Both the position numbers and the translations under genes were made by a program. 64,000 bases of DNA from Shewanella algae (GTDB taxonomy: Bacteria; Pseudomonadota; Gammaproteobacteria; Enterobacterales; Shewanellaceae), in NCBI RefSeq assembly GCF_009183365.2, contig NZ_CP068230.1, positions 2,447,001 to 2,511,000 of the forward strand. Reading direction: 5' to 3'. The first letter of the stretch is position 1, and each line of letters begins with the position of its first letter. The notes below the pieces were generated by a model. The model was given only the letters and a program-made list of their open reading frames with translations. It was not told the origin of the DNA and did not search any database. Positions 62,844-64,000 of the stretch are shown here, piece by piece.

Positions 62844-63539
62844 TCAGAGACTGACGTCAGATAACTTGTCAACTATGTGCTTGAGCGCCAGCTCCAGCAC
62901 AGTTTCAATCCCGAGTCCTGTAGTGTCTATCACCAGGGCATCTTCTGCGGGCACCAAAGGCGCAACTGCGCGATTCATATCCCGGTGATCTCTTTCCTGG
63001 ATCTCGGTTAAAAGACGCTCGATATTAACATCGAAGCCCTTGTCCTGCAACTGATTATAGCGCCGCTGGGCCCTTTCTTCAGCCGAGGCTGTCAAAAACA
63101 ATTTTGCCGGTGCATGCGGGAAAACAACGGTTCCCATATCCCGGCCATCGGCTATAAGGCCAGGGGCAACTCTGAAAGCACGCTGCCTTCTGAGCAAGGC
63201 TTCTCTCACCCGGGGAAACGCCGCCACTCTCGAGGCTGCGTCAGAACATTCCTGAGTACGAATGGCATGGCTGACATCTTCGCCTTCCAGCACCACTTTT
63301 ATGGCTTCATTTCCGGCTCCCGCCAGAAACTGTACATCCAGGTGCGCGGCCAACAGGGTGATGGCCTCTTCGTTATCCAGTTCCACATCGTGGTGAATAG
63401 CGGCCAGTGCCAGCACTCGATATATGGCACCGCTATCGAGCAGTTTCCATCCAAGTTTGTTGGCAAGCAACTGACTTATAGTGCCTTTTCCCGCACCGCT
63501 TGGGCCGTCAATTGTGACAACAGGCGCCCGTTCAGACAT
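62844..63539 (-). CDS. cmk: Cytidylate kinase
   Basis: It has 231 aa. The P-loop is TIDGPSGAGKGTIS, followed by YRVLALAA, GRDMGTVVFP and the R-rich lid RAQRRYNQL. It phosphorylates CMP and dCMP. The start is the ATG at 63539, behind GGAGGAAT. The order aroA-cmk-rpsA-ihfB is conserved in gammaproteobacteria. Confidence 0.96.
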   Translation of the reverse strand: MSERAPVVTIDGPSGAGKGTISQLLANKLGWKLLDSGAIYRVLALAAIHHDVELDNEEAITLLAAHLDVQFLAGAGNEAIKVVLEGEDVSHAIRTQECSDAASRVAAFPRVREALLRRQRAFRVAPGLIADGRDMGTVVFPHAPAKLFLTASAEERAQRRYNQLQDKGFDVNIERLLTEIQERDHRDMNRAVAPLVPAEDALVIDTTGLGIETVLELALKHIVDKLSDVSL

Positions 63540-63653
63540 AAATTCCTCCGCAGTAATTGTCATCTTCCATGAGGACACAGTATGAGTTCACCGAAAATGA
63601 GCGGCCAATATTATATATCAACTGCATGCTTTCCGTATGCTGAATTCAAGGTC

Positions 63654-63687
63654 AATTTCGGGCTGCTGCTGTCAACAGCCCGAAATT
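63654..63687 (-). terminator. Hairpin after aroA
   Basis: AATTTCGGGCTG (63654-63665) and CAGCCCGAAATT (63676-63687) pair perfectly over 12 bases, 7 bases past the aroA stop. The downstream T-run is poor, so ending may be partial. Confidence 0.7.
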
Positions 63688-63694
63688 CAGCCGC

Positions 63695-64000
63695 TTAACC
63701 GGCCAAGGCCGCAAAGCGTTGGAAGTAATCCGGGAAGGTTTTTGAGGTGCAATCCGGGTCATTGATGGTGACGCCGCAATCGGCAAATGCCAGCAGCGAA
63801 AAACACATGGCCATGCGGTGGTCGTTATAGGTATCGATGGCGGCATGCTTGGGCGCAAGCGGTGGATTAACCAGAATATAATCCTCACCCTCTTCCACCT
63901 CGGCACCAATTTTACGCAGCTCCGTCGCCATGGCGCTGAGACGATCTGTCTCCTTGATACGCCAGTTGTAGATATTACTGAGGCGGGTCGGCCCTTTGGC
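63695..64000 (-). CDS. aroA: EPSP synthase, C-terminal part
   Basis: Only the last 101 codons are in the window. The segment with RIKETDRLSAMATELRKIG and the active-site DTYNDHRMAMCFSLLA is diagnostic for 5-enolpyruvylshikimate 3-phosphate synthase, the sixth step of the shikimate pathway. The 5' end lies beyond position 64000. Confidence 0.95.
   Translation of the reverse strand, partial: AKGPTRLSNIYNWRIKETDRLSAMATELRKIGAEVEEGEDYILVNPPLAPKHAAIDTYNDHRMAMCFSLLAFADCGVTINDPDCTSKTFPDYFQRFAALAG

Overview
The window comes from a gammaproteobacterial chromosome, almost certainly Shewanella. The strongest evidence is the unbroken block ccoNOQP-ccoH-ccoI-ccoS-safE-etrA-uspE-ttcA, whose FNR homologue closely resembles Shewanella EtrA. 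Other support is the bkd/nadA/astE/msrA neighbourhood, the EF-P of the arginine-32 type next to its rhamnosyltransferase EarP, and the DUF2987, DUF2788 and YaiL-like proteins. The species cannot be fixed from the sequence alone. This is ordinary core genome, densely coding on both strands, with little mobile DNA.

Layout. 1-2.2 kb: divergent punR/punC (purine nucleoside efflux). 2.3-2.7 kb: a tRNA-Ser(UGA) gene followed by two tandem remnants of its own 3' half. 3-8.3 kb: an HscC/DjlC-type Hsp70-J-protein set with a DUF1266 protein. 8.5-13.1 kb: a PepSY membrane-protein operon and a small nine-cysteine protein, each behind a Fur-type box, on either side of a solitary tyrosine recombinase. 13.3-25.7 kb: an HD-GYP response regulator, a lipoprotein, then the cbb3 oxidase structural and maturation genes behind two FNR-type boxes, with etrA, uspE and ttcA downstream. 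25.8-34.2 kb: GNAT, DUF2987, glucosaminidase, yvcK, aspC, two tandem tRNA-Ser(GGA) genes, a chemoreceptor and nadA. 34.4-39.4 kb: the branched-chain keto-acid dehydrogenase operon with a LiuR-like palindrome, and astE. 39.6-46.6 kb: msrA, seqA-pgm, ybfF, DUF2788, ybfE-fldA, earP, efp. 46.6-53.3 kb: an unrecognised membrane protein, an NhaC antiporter, a 264-bp IS5-ended miniature element, alaA, yfbR and a dGTPase-like protein. 53.3-64 kb: ychE/adhE, yaiL, an SDR, pyrF, lapB, lapA, ihfB, rpsA, cmk and the 3' end of aroA.

How the genes fit together. Much of the window serves adaptation to falling oxygen and iron supply: a high-affinity oxidase with its copper-loading and assembly factors, the oxygen sensor EtrA encoded alongside, adhE for fermentation behind a CRP-like site, and iron-regulated membrane functions. 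Nothing I can see is a large undescribed system. The items most worth a second look are the IS5-ended miniature element, the tandem tRNA 3'-end repeats, the Fur-boxed nine-cysteine protein beside the recombinase, and the terminator hairpin that runs into the ttcA start codon.
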